Shown: piece by piece, positions 45,045-53,617 of the stretch
Numbering within the stretch: position 1 is the stretch's first letter
How the letters are laid out: the number at the start of each line of letters is the position of its first letter
Origin: RHKX01 sp963784885
GTDB lineage: Bacteria; Actinomycetota; Thermoleophilia; Solirubrobacterales; 70-9
Reading direction: 5' to 3'
NCBI GenBank assembly: GCA_963784885.1
Contig: CAWATA010000003.1
Coordinates: forward strand, 197,557-261,556
DNA: 64,000 bases
Notes under the pieces: generated by a model
Databases searched by the model: none
Told to the model about the DNA's origin: nothing
Seen by the model: only the letters and a program-made list of their open reading frames with translations
Position numbers and translations under genes: made by a program

Positions 45045-46706
45045 ATGGGAAGAGAAGACAACGTGCCGGTGGCGATCGCCGGCGGAGGTGCCGTCGGCGT
45101 GACGCTTGCGCTGATGCTGGCGCGGCGTGGCGTCCGCGTCGTCGTCTTCGAGCGGGAGTTGGAGCCCCAGGCCCTGCCGCGAGCGCATGCGGTCAATCCG
45201 CGCTCGATCGAGATCGTGCGCGAGCTCGACATCACGTACGAGCAGTTGAGAGCCGCCGCAGCCCCGCCGGAGTTGACGAGCGAAGTCCGGTTCGTGACCA
45301 CGATGACCGGCCACTGCTTCGGAACGCTCGCATATGAGCGGCAGGACGACGACGTCCGCGCGGTCACCCCATACCCGCTCCTGAACATCCCGCAGCCGGC
45401 TCTCGAGGCGCTGCTGCTCGAGAGGCTCGAGGCGGAGCCGCTGGTCGATCTCCGCCGCGGGCACACATGGACGGGTGGATCGATCGAGGGGGACGGCTTC
45501 GTCTCGGCGGTCCAGGCACCGGACGGCGACGTCACCGTTCGCTCCCGTTATCTCGTCGCGGCTGATGGCGCGACCAGCCCCGTGCGCGAACACCTCGGCA
45601 TCGGCATGTCCGGCCTCGGAGATCTCGCCTCGATGCTCACGATCACATTCGAAGCTGATCTAACCGATGTCGTCCGTACCCGGCCGGGCGTCCTGCACTG
45701 GCTGTTCGGCCCAGCCATGAAGGGGACGCTACTGGCGTACCTGCCGGATCGCCTGTGGACTTACAGCATCGTGCAGCCTCCCGGCCGGATCGACATGAGC
45801 GCCTTCGGAGCCGAGCGCGTGCGCGGGTTGGTGAGGGAAGCGCTCGGGCCGGGCGCCGCCCACGTTCCCTTCGATGTCGTCGCCGCCACCCCGTGGAAGA
45901 TGCGGGTGGAAGTCGCCGACACCTATCGCGTCGGGAACGCCTTTCTCGCCGGCGACGCGGCCCACCGGTTCCCGCCGACCGGCGGCCTCGGTCTCAACAG
46001 CGGCCTTCAGGATGCTCACAACCTTGCCTGGAAGCTGGCCGCCGTGATCGCAGGGGAGGCAGCAGATTCGCTGCTCGACACCTACGAGCGCGAGCGACAG
46101 CCGGTCGCACGTCGCAACGCCGATCAGAGCTTCGTCAACATTCAGGCGCTCGCCTCGCTGTTCGCCGCCGTCGATGAGGGCGCCTCGTTCGAGCAGGATG
46201 CGCCGCGATTTGCCGAATGGCTGGCAGCGCCGGGACGCGCCGAGGAAATCCGCTCGGCTGTCGCAGATCAACGAGGCCACTTCGACAGCCTCGCCTTGCA
46301 GCTCGGCTTCTCTTACGACCCGGACGACGAGCCGATCGCGGAGGTCGACGACTTCTCGCCGCTCGCCGTTGCCGGCCGGCGTCTGCCTCACGGGTGGCTC
46401 GAGATCGACGGCGAGCAGGTGTCGGTCTTGGATCTTCTGGATCCATACCGGTTCACCGTGCTGCTCCTCGGCGATGTCGAGTCGCCGAGCCTCACCGAGG
46501 GCCTCGGCGCCACCGTCGTCCGGCTTGACCCCGCCGAGCCGGACACAGGTCAGTGGATGGACACGGTGGGCCTGGCCGACTGCGTCGGCGTCCTTGTCCG
46601 GCCCGACGGACACGTCCACAGCCTCGCCGCCGACGAGTCGCAGGTTCAGCGGTTCGGGACCGACATCGCGACCCTGCTGGGCACGGAGCAGGAGGTCGCA
46701 CGATGA
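45045..46706 (+). CDS. Class A flavoprotein aromatic monooxygenase
   Basis: The 553-residue enzyme has the PHBH/phenol-hydroxylase fold: FAD motif GGGAVG at about residue 12, the ADGATSPVREHLG (DG) motif at about 165, and GDAAHRFPPTGG (GD motif) at about 303 followed by NSGLQDAHNLAWKL. A C-terminal thioredoxin-like domain of about 100 residues is typical of the larger members (MhpA/TfdB type). It would hydroxylate a phenolic or aromatic acid with NAD(P)H and O2. ATG 45045 follows GAGAGAAAC. Its stop overlaps the next small ORF (ATGA). It is the first gene of the catabolic operon. Confidence 0.88.
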   Translation: MGREDNVPVAIAGGGAVGVTLALMLARRGVRVVVFERELEPQALPRAHAVNPRSIEIVRELDITYEQLRAAAAPPELTSEVRFVTTMTGHCFGTLAYERQDDDVRAVTPYPLLNIPQPALEALLLERLEAEPLVDLRRGHTWTGGSIEGDGFVSAVQAPDGDVTVRSRYLVAADGATSPVREHLGIGMSGLGDLASMLTITFEADLTDVVRTRPGVLHWLFGPAMKGTLLAYLPDRLWTYSIVQPPGRIDMSAFGAERVRGLVREALGPGAAHVPFDVVAATPWKMRVEVADTYRVGNAFLAGDAAHRFPPTGGLGLNSGLQDAHNLAWKLAAVIAGEAADSLLDTYERERQPVARRNADQSFVNIQALASLFAAVDEGASFEQDAPRFAEWLAAPGRAEEIRSAVADQRGHFDSLALQLGFSYDPDDEPIAEVDDFSPLAVAGRRLPHGWLEIDGEQVSVLDLLDPYRFTVLLLGDVESPSLTEGLGATVVRLDPAEPDTGQWMDTVGLADCVGVLVRPDGHVHSLAADESQVQRFGTDIATLLGTEQEVAR

Positions 46707-46828
46707 CGGCAATCACTTCGTGGCCGACGCTCAGCGACGCCGCTGAAAATCTTGTAATCGCCGCCGACGGGCGGCATCCATCCAACCCTGCCGATCGGCG
46801 CTGGGACCCAGACAACAGGAGGACGTAA
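46703..46828 (+). CDS. 41-aa ORF coupled to both neighbours
   Basis: ATG 46703 overlaps the monooxygenase stop (ATGA), and its TAA overlaps the dioxygenase start (TAATG). The 41-residue product (starting MTAITSWPTLSDAAENL and ending Asp/Arg-rich) has no signal peptide, membrane helix or known motif. AGGAGGACG inside its end serves as the ribosome-binding site of the next gene. It may be a real small protein of the pathway or only a coupling device. Confidence 0.5.
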   Translation: MTAITSWPTLSDAAENLVIAADGRHPSNPADRRWDPDNRRT

Positions 46829-47823
46829 TGTCACTTCCGAAGCCGGCGGCTGTGCCGCCGTTCAACATCACCCGACTGAGCCACGTCGTCCTGCATGTGC
46901 GGGATTTGGCGGCAAGCCGCGCGTTCTACGAAGACCTGATCGGACTCGTGCCCTCCGCGGCCGACGGTAAGCGCGCCTACCTGCGGGGTGTGGAGGAGGC
47001 TGCGCATCACAGCCTCGTCCTGGTCGCAGCTGACGCTCCGTCGGCCGGGCGCCTCGGCTTCCGTGTTGGCTCCGAGGACGATCTCGACGCAGCGCACGAA
47101 GCGCTGACGGCGCAGGGTGCCGATTGCGAGTGGGCGGACCCTGAGCATCAAGGGCGCACGCTGCAGTTCTCCGATGTGGCGGGTGTACCGATGGAGCTGT
47201 GCGCTTCGATGCCGGTCGAGCGACGCATGCTCCTCGACGATGACCGGCTTCGCGGTGCCGCCGCCGCCCGGATCGATCACCTCCAGGTTCACGTGCCGGA
47301 CGTCTCGTCGTGGGCCGCGTTCCATGCCGCCAACGGCTTCCGCATCTCCGAGTACGTGACCTTGGACGGTACGCCCGACGCGATGTTGGTCGGCGCGTTC
47401 CTGGCGCGTAAGGGAGACCTGCTGGACTTCGTGGGGGTCAGTGGCCTCGGCCCGCGGTTGCATCACTTTGCGTTCGTCGTCCACGATCACGCCACGACTG
47501 CTAAGCGCGTCTGTGACATGGCTTCGGCGAGCGGCCGGAGGGACGCAGTCGAGTACGGCCCCGGCCGTCACGGCGCCGCTCCCCAGAGCTTTCTCTACCT
47601 CCGTGATCCCGACGGTCATCGGGTCGAGCTCGTCAGTCACGGTTACCAACTCCTCGACCCCGAGGTGGAGCCGGTTGGCTGGTCGCTCGCGGATCCTCGC
47701 GGGATCACGACCTGGGGCCCGCTCCCGAAGACGGAATGGTTCGTCGAGGCGTCGGAGTTCGAGGGCATCGAGCCCAGCCAGCCCGCCACGCCCGGTGAGG
47801 AGCCCGAGCCCGCTCACTCTTGA
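46828..47823 (+). CDS. Extradiol (catechol 2,3-dioxygenase-like) VOC-family dioxygenase
   Basis: The 331-residue protein has two VOC modules. The C-terminal one carries the metal triad: His at about 151 (DHLQVHV), His at about 211 (LHHFAFVV) and Glu at about 266 (HRVELVSHGY). DPDGHRVEL is a good match to the extradiol signature. It would cleave a catechol-type product of the monooxygenase next to the hydroxyl groups, using Fe(II) and O2. A strong AGGAGG precedes the ATG, which overlaps the small ORF upstream. Confidence 0.87.
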   Translation: MSLPKPAAVPPFNITRLSHVVLHVRDLAASRAFYEDLIGLVPSAADGKRAYLRGVEEAAHHSLVLVAADAPSAGRLGFRVGSEDDLDAAHEALTAQGADCEWADPEHQGRTLQFSDVAGVPMELCASMPVERRMLLDDDRLRGAAAARIDHLQVHVPDVSSWAAFHAANGFRISEYVTLDGTPDAMLVGAFLARKGDLLDFVGVSGLGPRLHHFAFVVHDHATTAKRVCDMASASGRRDAVEYGPGRHGAAPQSFLYLRDPDGHRVELVSHGYQLLDPEVEPVGWSLADPRGITTWGPLPKTEWFVEASEFEGIEPSQPATPGEEPEPAHS

Positions 47824-47848
47824 CGGGCGAGATCGGAGGACTGGGTTC

Positions 47849-48808
47849 ATGAAGCTCCGGACGACTCCCGACGGTTTGATCTGCTTCGACCCCCAGCGGG
47901 ACCGCTGGGTCCGTCTCGCGGACGAGCGCGACCTGCTGGCCTTTCTGTCTGAAGGCAGACCGGCGCGGGATCGCGCTCAGGCCGCGCTCGCCGCCGCAGA
48001 CGCCGTAGTGGTGGATCCCCAGGGCGCCGGGCTGCCATTCCGGCCGCGGTCGATCCGCGCATTCATGCTGTGGAAGTCCCACGTGATCGGGTCGGGCCGG
48101 ATGCTCGTCAAGCACTTCTTTCCGAAGCCGGCGTGGATGGCCGTTGCCGCATTCGAGAAGACAGGTTGGACCTTCCCGGCCCTGAAGCCGAAGCGTGGGT
48201 TCTACGAGCACCCGATCTTCTACATGGCCAATCACACGATGGTCCTCGGCGACGGCGAGGAGATGTGGTGGCCCAGCCACACCAAAGCCCTGGACTTCGA
48301 GCTCGAGCTGGCCTGCGTCCTCACGAGGCCGCTCTTCGACGCTACGCCCGAGGAGGCCCGGGACGCTATCGGCGGGTGGTTCGTCCTCAACGACTGGACG
48401 GCACGCGACCTGCAGGCCGACGACGCCCGGCACAACGCCTTCGGGCCAGTCATCAAGTCGAAGACGTTCGCCAATTCGATCGGCTCGGACGTCGTCACCG
48501 TCGACGAGTTCGGCGACTGGCGAGCAGCTGTGGGGCGAGTTCGCGTCGATGACGAGGAATGGTGCGAGGGCACCACGGCCGATCCAGCCCACGACGTCGG
48601 CGAGATGATCGCCTACGCCTCGTCCGGGGAGCGGCTCGACGTAGGCGACGTGATCTCGACCGGCACTATGCCCGGCTGCTGTGGGCTGGAGCTCGAGCGC
48701 TGGATCGAGCCCGGCCAGACGATCACCCTCGAGATCGATCGGATCGGAACGCTCACGAATCGACTCAGCGCCGACGCCGTGCCGACAACGGCCGTGCCCG
48801 CGCCATGA
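47849..48808 (+). CDS. Fumarylacetoacetate-hydrolase-family enzyme
   Basis: The 319-residue enzyme shows FAH features: FYMANHTMVLGDGEEM, the metal-ligand stretch DFELELACVL, WFVLNDWTARDLQ, GPVIKSKTFANSIG and the final GDVISTGTMPGC. The family hydrolyses or decarboxylates ring-cleavage products with a Mg ion, which fits the step after the extradiol dioxygenase. ATG 47849 has GGAGGA at 47834-47842 upstream. It follows the dioxygenase by 25 nt. Confidence 0.88.
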   Translation: MKLRTTPDGLICFDPQRDRWVRLADERDLLAFLSEGRPARDRAQAALAAADAVVVDPQGAGLPFRPRSIRAFMLWKSHVIGSGRMLVKHFFPKPAWMAVAAFEKTGWTFPALKPKRGFYEHPIFYMANHTMVLGDGEEMWWPSHTKALDFELELACVLTRPLFDATPEEARDAIGGWFVLNDWTARDLQADDARHNAFGPVIKSKTFANSIGSDVVTVDEFGDWRAAVGRVRVDDEEWCEGTTADPAHDVGEMIAYASSGERLDVGDVISTGTMPGCCGLELERWIEPGQTITLEIDRIGTLTNRLSADAVPTTAVPAP

Positions 48809-48854
48809 GGGATACGGCTATCACCACCAGTCGACCGAAAGAGGAAGGCAACCG

Positions 48855-49637
48855 ATGAATCTGGGAATCGAGGGCCGCAGCGCGATTCTCTGTGGCTCGA
48901 GCCGCGGCCTCGGCCGCGCGTGCGCGGAGGCGCTCGCCGCCGAAGGGGTCGATGTCGTCGTCAACGGCCGCGAGGTTGAGCAGGTGCGCGGAACGGCCGA
49001 GGAGATCGCGCAGCGGTTCCCGCAGGTCCGCATCCGACCGGTCGCGGCCGATGTCACGGATCCGGCCGGCCGTGAGGCGTTGATCGCTTCCTGTCCGGAG
49101 GCCGACATCCTGCTCAACAACAACGCCGGACCGCAGCCCGGCCCCTTTCTGCAATGGGATCAAGGGGATTGGGCGGCCGCCCTGGAGGCAAACCTGACCG
49201 CCGCGCTCATGATGATCCGCGCTGTGCTTCCGGGCATGCGGGAGCGTCAATTCGGGCGAATCCTGAATATCGGCTCGGCGATGGTCACGACGCCGCATTC
49301 GCTGATGGCTCTCTCGAGCGCACCCCGCGCCGGGCTGCTCGCGGTGAGCAAGGGGCTCGCGCGGGAGGTCGCCGCAGATAACGTGACGATCAACACGATG
49401 CTGCCGGAGCGGTTCGACACCGATCGGCAGGTCTTCATGGCAAGGCGCTCAGCCGAGGCCCAGGGGATCACCTACGAGGAGGCACGCGAGCAGATCGTCG
49501 CGACGCTTCCCGCCGGGCGCTTCGGACGGCCCGAGGAGTTCGGCGCGATGTGCGCGTTTCTGTGTGGCGAGACCGCTGGTTTCGTCTCGGGCAACGCGAT
49601 CCACCTGGACGGCGCGAGCTACGCCGGGCTCGTCTGA
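48855..49637 (+). CDS. Short-chain dehydrogenase/reductase, divergent active site
   Basis: The 260-residue protein has the SDR cofactor loop GSSRGLG (about 14-20), the NNNAG motif and catalytic Ser in NIGSAM. The usual YxxxK is replaced by GLLAVSKGLA, so Lys is kept but Tyr is not at its normal place. It belongs to the FabG-like subgroup with an LS..xRAGL segment. It probably oxidises or reduces an intermediate of the aromatic pathway. GAGGAAGG at 48841 is a strong ribosome-binding site. It is the last gene of the operon and converges on the TetR gene. Confidence 0.82.
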   Translation: MNLGIEGRSAILCGSSRGLGRACAEALAAEGVDVVVNGREVEQVRGTAEEIAQRFPQVRIRPVAADVTDPAGREALIASCPEADILLNNNAGPQPGPFLQWDQGDWAAALEANLTAALMMIRAVLPGMRERQFGRILNIGSAMVTTPHSLMALSSAPRAGLLAVSKGLAREVAADNVTINTMLPERFDTDRQVFMARRSAEAQGITYEEAREQIVATLPAGRFGRPEEFGAMCAFLCGETAGFVSGNAIHLDGASYAGLV

Positions 49638-49656
49638 TTCGCCTCGGACGAGCGCA

Positions 49657-50400
49657 TCACCCAGGATCACGGGCAGCGTCCGCGGGCGCGCGATCTGGCA
49701 TTTCCCCCATGGGCATCGGCTGCCATTCCCCCATTCGCGCGCGCACCATCTGCGCGACCGAGGTCGCTCGCCGCCTCGCGACGCCGAGTAGTCGCAACTG
49801 TCCTGCGGCAATGAACTCACCGACGTCGTCCGGGTCGCGACCGGCCAGGACCGAGCGCGCCCCGACTCCGAACATTGCGATGAATACTCCGACGAAGTAC
49901 CGAGCGGGGGCGTGCACGGGGAATTCGCCGGATTCGCCTCCCTCGCGGATGTGGTCAGCGAGTTGCACCGCCGCGTCCTGAAGAAGGGCATTCCGCCGCT
50001 CGAAGTACTCGGCCAGGATCGCACCCAGTTCGTGATTCGCCCCGACCGTTCTCATGACTCCGAACGCACCTATCGCGATGCGTTCGGCGCCGCTCACGTC
50101 CCGCTGCATCTCCTCGAGGGTTTGGGCCAGCTCGGCGAGGACGAGGCTGCCGATCGCGTACTCGAGCTCTTCCTTGTTGGCGAAATAGCGATAGAAGGTT
50201 CCGTTGGAGACCCCTGCTGCCTGGGTCACCTGGAGCACCGAGGTCTCCGCGATGCCCTGCCGCCCGAAGACCGCCATGGCGGTACGAATGAGATGGTCGC
50301 GTCGGGCCTCTGGGTCCAGGCGAGACCGCTTGGGACGCCCACCATCACTGGGTTCGGGTGTAGCACGCCGCCCTTTGCGAGAACCCGTTGTCGGTGACAC
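49657..50400 (-). CDS. TetR-family transcriptional regulator
   Basis: The 247-residue protein has a basic N-terminal extension of about 30 residues and the TetR helix-turn-helix: RRDHLIRTAMAVFGRQGIAETSVLQVTQAAGVSNGTFYRYFANKEEL at about 33-80. A helical ligand-binding domain follows. It is encoded at the end of the catabolic operon on the opposite strand and within the same direct-repeat-bracketed segment. It is the likely repressor of that operon, through the inverted repeats at 44936-44986, with a pathway intermediate as ligand. Confidence 0.88.
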   Translation of the reverse strand: MSPTTGSRKGRRATPEPSDGGRPKRSRLDPEARRDHLIRTAMAVFGRQGIAETSVLQVTQAAGVSNGTFYRYFANKEELEYAIGSLVLAELAQTLEEMQRDVSGAERIAIGAFGVMRTVGANHELGAILAEYFERRNALLQDAAVQLADHIREGGESGEFPVHAPARYFVGVFIAMFGVGARSVLAGRDPDDVGEFIAAGQLRLLGVARRRATSVAQMVRARMGEWQPMPMGEMPDRAPADAARDPG

Positions 50401-50546
50401 CCGAAGAGGGTACCAGCCCCGACGACGCTAATGAGTGCACTATCAACAACGGCTCGCCGAAGATTCGGTCGCGCATCCTTCCTACGGCTATCGGCCGATA
50501 CGATGGCACTCTGCGAACCGAACTTCCCTGACTCGGTCGGAGACGG

Positions 50547-50632
50547 CTCACCGCCCCCAGCGGCTCTCGATCCGGTTCCGCCACGGCGGCTCCTCGCCCG
50601 AGCGGAAGTCGGCGTCGTCGCGGCCGAGGAGC
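50547..50632. repeat. 86-bp direct repeat, right copy
   Basis: This is the partner of 43981-44066 (85 of 86 identical). It ends at the first base of a 5'-truncated YVTN/PKD gene, so it marks a recombination junction. Confidence 0.9.
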
Positions 50633-51464
50633 AAACGGCACCCTCACGCAGATCAACGGCGCCTTCCCGGCCGGAGAAGGGACCGGTCCCATCGCAGTCG
50701 CCATCACTCCCGACGGCAAGCACCTCTACGTCTCCACCCTCATCACCAGCGACGTCTACGCCTACGAAATTGCCGCCAACGGCGGTCTGTTCGGCGTCAC
50801 CGGCTCGCCGTTCCCCACCGGAGGGATCCAGCCAAACCTCCAATCGGTAGCAATCACCCCCAACCAGCCCCCGCTCGCCTCGTTCACTAGATCACCGAAC
50901 CCGGCGGAGCCCGGAACCAAGATCCGCTTCAAAGCCTCGGTCTCGACCGACCCCGACGGCACCGTCGCCACCTACGACTGGGATTTCGGCGACGGCGACA
51001 TCCGCCCCGACGGCGGACCAACCCCGACCCATACGTACTCGGCCAAAGGCAACTACGACGTCAGCGTCACCCTGACCGACAACGAGGGCTGCTCGACCGA
51101 GATCGTCTACACCGGCCAGACCGCCTCCTGCAACGGCTCGGCGGTTGCCGCGAAGACTAAGACGGTCAAGGTCGCCGACCTCACCGCCCCGAAGACGAAG
51201 ATCACCAAGAAGCCGAAGTCCAAGATCAAGACCACCAAGAAGAAGGCCAAGGTCAAGATCTCGTTCAAGTCCGAGAAGGGCGCGAAGTTCAAGTGCAAGC
51301 TCGACGAGGCCAAATACAAGCCCTGCTCATCCCCCTACAAGGTCAAGGCGAAGTCGAAGACCGGGAAGGGGAAGAAGCACAAGATCGCGATTAGGGCGAT
51401 CGACCAGGCGGGCAACATTGGCAAGCCGGCCAAGGTCAAGTTCAGGGTCATCCGCGAGGGATAG
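50631..51464 (+). pseudogene. 5'-truncated YVTN / PKD-domain secreted protein
   Basis: An open frame of 277 codons without a start begins exactly at the end of the direct repeat. It encodes the last YVTN-type blade (AVAITPDGKHLYVS, AVAITPNQ), a PKD domain (ASFTRSPNPAEPGTKIRF, TYDWDFGDG, PTHTYSAKGNYDVSVTLTDNEG) and a Lys-rich region with an Ig-like module (KFKCKLDEAKYKPCSSP). It ends at TAG 51462. The signal peptide and most of the propeller are missing, so insertion at the repeat has removed the 5' part. Confidence 0.8.
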
Positions 51465-51617
51465 GAGGCTGGGCTGTCCCACGGCGATCTGGCACTGAGG
51501 CGTGCAACTGGCTCCGAACATGTTGGTGACCTCGGTTAAGGAGCGGCGCCGGATCCGGTCGACAGTCCCGGGCGGGGCGAAGTTCAGGCCTCGCGCAGCG
51601 GCGCGGGCTGGTCCGCG

Positions 51618-52127
51618 CTACCGCGACTGCATGCAGACGACGACGCCATCGCGCTGGGCCGCGACGTTGCCCTCGCAATCGGATGGGTCCTCGGCGATGT
51701 CGAGGACCTCGCTCGTTGCGTCGGGCTCACCGCACGGAATCACGCGCGTCGGCTCGGAGTCCTCAACGGTGGCGTCAGTGCAATCGCCGGGCTTCAGCGT
51801 GGAGTAGTCGAGCTGGCTCTCAGCCTCCGCCACGGGGTCGACCGTGGAGCCGACCTCGCCCAGGCAGTAGGCCTGATCCGGGAGCTGGATCGAGAAACCA
51901 CAGGCGCCGAGATCGTCTGCGGTCGCCCCGACTGCGGTGATGCCGTATTCGGCTGAGCTCTCCTCGCAATCGACCTTCTGCAGATCGGGCGTCGCCGAGG
52001 TCGGATCGACCACGACGGCGCAGTCTCCAACGGCGAGCGAGTCGCTGTCGTTGCCGCCGCCGCTGCCGCATGCAGAGAGGAGCAGTATCGCCCCGACCGC
52101 CGCGGCGGATGCCACTTTGATCTTCAT
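51618..52127 (-). CDS. Lipoprotein with Cys-rich repeat-like domain
   Basis: The 169-residue protein starts with a lipoprotein signal (lipobox LSAC, Cys about residue 20) and a Gly/Asn linker. Two similar halves follow, each with the pattern VGDC/PGDC, VDCEE or IPCGE, and a later Cys. This arrangement recalls septum-formation-like extracellular domains of Actinomycetota. It would be anchored outside the membrane; the function is unknown. ATG 52127 is chosen because GGAGGAATCG lies directly upstream. Confidence 0.75.
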   Translation of the reverse strand: MKIKVASAAAVGAILLLSACGSGGGNDSDSLAVGDCAVVVDPTSATPDLQKVDCEESSAEYGITAVGATADDLGACGFSIQLPDQAYCLGEVGSTVDPVAEAESQLDYSTLKPGDCTDATVEDSEPTRVIPCGEPDATSEVLDIAEDPSDCEGNVAAQRDGVVVCMQSR

Positions 52128-52294
52128 CGTCGATTCCTCCCACCGGCCCCGCAAGGTGAACGACTCGGAGCCTAATGCCACGGTCTACCACCCGCATGTC
52201 GGCGTGGTGAGGGGGTTCGATGACCGCGGGCGTCCGCACGTAACCGGGCAATCTTGAGCCCCTGCCTAGGGACGCAGCTGATGGTCACTCGGCC

Positions 52295-53089
52295 TTACCC
52301 GACCCCGAAGCCGCTGAATAGGCAACTGGGCTCCGATCCGTAGACGCCTCCGGTGCCCGTCGCCAGCGACAGCAAGCCGTTGACCGCGGTGCCGTCGGGG
52401 CTCAGCGCAGAGAAGCTCACGCGGGTTAGGTCCCTGGTTTGGAACGAACCAGCACCGACACTTGCGATGCCCACCGTCCGATCGAGCTCGTCGGTGTCCG
52501 GATCGAGGAACTCGGGGTCACCGTCCAGCCAGGCAGTGCGCGTCTTGAAGGCGCTTGGCTTTCCGGGGGACGAGGGCTCCGGGTCGGGAGTGTCGGTTGC
52601 GGCGAGGATCGCGCCGGCAGCACTGGTCTCCACGGAAACGGTGGCAAAGGTCTCGCCCGCCTGCATCTCGAAGCACTTTCCATAAACGGAGAGCTGACCC
52701 TTGCTGAACAGCGGCACCTTTGGAGCTGCCGCCTGGCCAGGTCCGAACTCCTTGTCGGTTTGGTCGTCAACCGGTGCCGTGACGAAGGAGTCGCCGAACA
52801 GGTCGAGGTCTGTGAGCTTCGAGTCGTCCACCGAGTTGTCGGCGATCTGCTGTCCGCTCACCGCCCCGTCGGCGATCTGTGACGTCTCGATCGGGAACTG
52901 CTTTCCGATCTGCTTCTCGGCCTGCTTCTTGCCCTCCTTCTTGGCGATCTTGGTGACTTGCTTCTTCTCCTTCTTGTTGAGCTTGCTGATTGTCACGCCC
53001 GCTACGGCCCCGCCACCAAGCGCTGCGACGAGCGCGACTATCGCGACGACTAAGGCCGCTGAGGGCCTTTTCCCCTTGATCCGAGACAT
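52295..53089 (-). CDS. Secreted/anchored protein with N-terminal helix and Lys-rich stalk
   Basis: The 264-residue protein has an N-terminal helix (ALVVAIVALVAALGGGAVAG), a Lys-rich coiled segment (KLNKKEKKQVTKIAKKEGKKQAEKQIGKQ), a short spacer with IADGAV and IADNSV, and a C-terminal beta-rich domain of about 150 residues with two Cys. It is probably displayed at the cell surface. The protein at 63056-63655 has the same plan (helix, Lys-rich stalk, beta domain) and may be a distant relative. No family name is certain. Confidence 0.65.
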   Translation of the reverse strand: MSRIKGKRPSAALVVAIVALVAALGGGAVAGVTISKLNKKEKKQVTKIAKKEGKKQAEKQIGKQFPIETSQIADGAVSGQQIADNSVDDSKLTDLDLFGDSFVTAPVDDQTDKEFGPGQAAAPKVPLFSKGQLSVYGKCFEMQAGETFATVSVETSAAGAILAATDTPDPEPSSPGKPSAFKTRTAWLDGDPEFLDPDTDELDRTVGIASVGAGSFQTRDLTRVSFSALSPDGTAVNGLLSLATGTGGVYGSEPSCLFSGFGVG

Positions 53090-53237
53090 TTCGCTCTCCC
53101 TTCGCTCGCGGGGAGGACCAAGCGTGCTGATGCTCTCCCGCCGTTAAGCCTGGGTAGCAGCGTATCGTGGGCCCCTCGACGCGACGGAGATGACCCCTGG
53201 CGTGAAGGTGTCCAGAAGACAACTCTGCGCGGCAATC

Positions 53238-53482
53238 ACGCACGGCCGGAAAAGCCGGCAAAGCGCTTCAGCATGCCGAGCTGATCAGGTCAGCTGAGGC
53301 TCTACGAAACCGAAGGTCACTGGTTCGAATCCAGTCGGGCGCGCTCTACGAGCAGGCCGCAATGCCGCGTGGACATTGCGATCGCCGTGACTGGCTAATT
53401 TCCCGCTCGAGGGTTGCGAGATCGTCCTAATCGGCCAACCGCATGGACATGCGGGATGAAACCACCGCGCAACTACCACGCA
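53238..53482 (+). repeat. Right-array repeat copy B
   Basis: A left arm with GATCAGGTCAGCTGAGGCT leads into the tRNA 3' half at 53302-53343 (CTACGAA through CGGGCGCG). The hairpin CGCAATG-N9-CATTGCG follows at 53358-53380. After a variable part comes the exact palindrome CCGCATGGACATGCGG (53439-53454) and the tail ACCGCGCAACTACCACGCA. No other feature is seen in 53090-53617. Confidence 0.85.
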
Positions 53483-53617
53483 CTCCGGGATCCCACCGGA
53501 GCGAAGGTTCCCACCGAGTCCGTGGCGTCGCGGGGGACGGCAATTCGATCGCCAGCGCGCGGCGCCGCGGTTGTCTCAGGGTCTGCACGTCAAGCCCCGT
53601 TGCATATCGTCAGGGGG

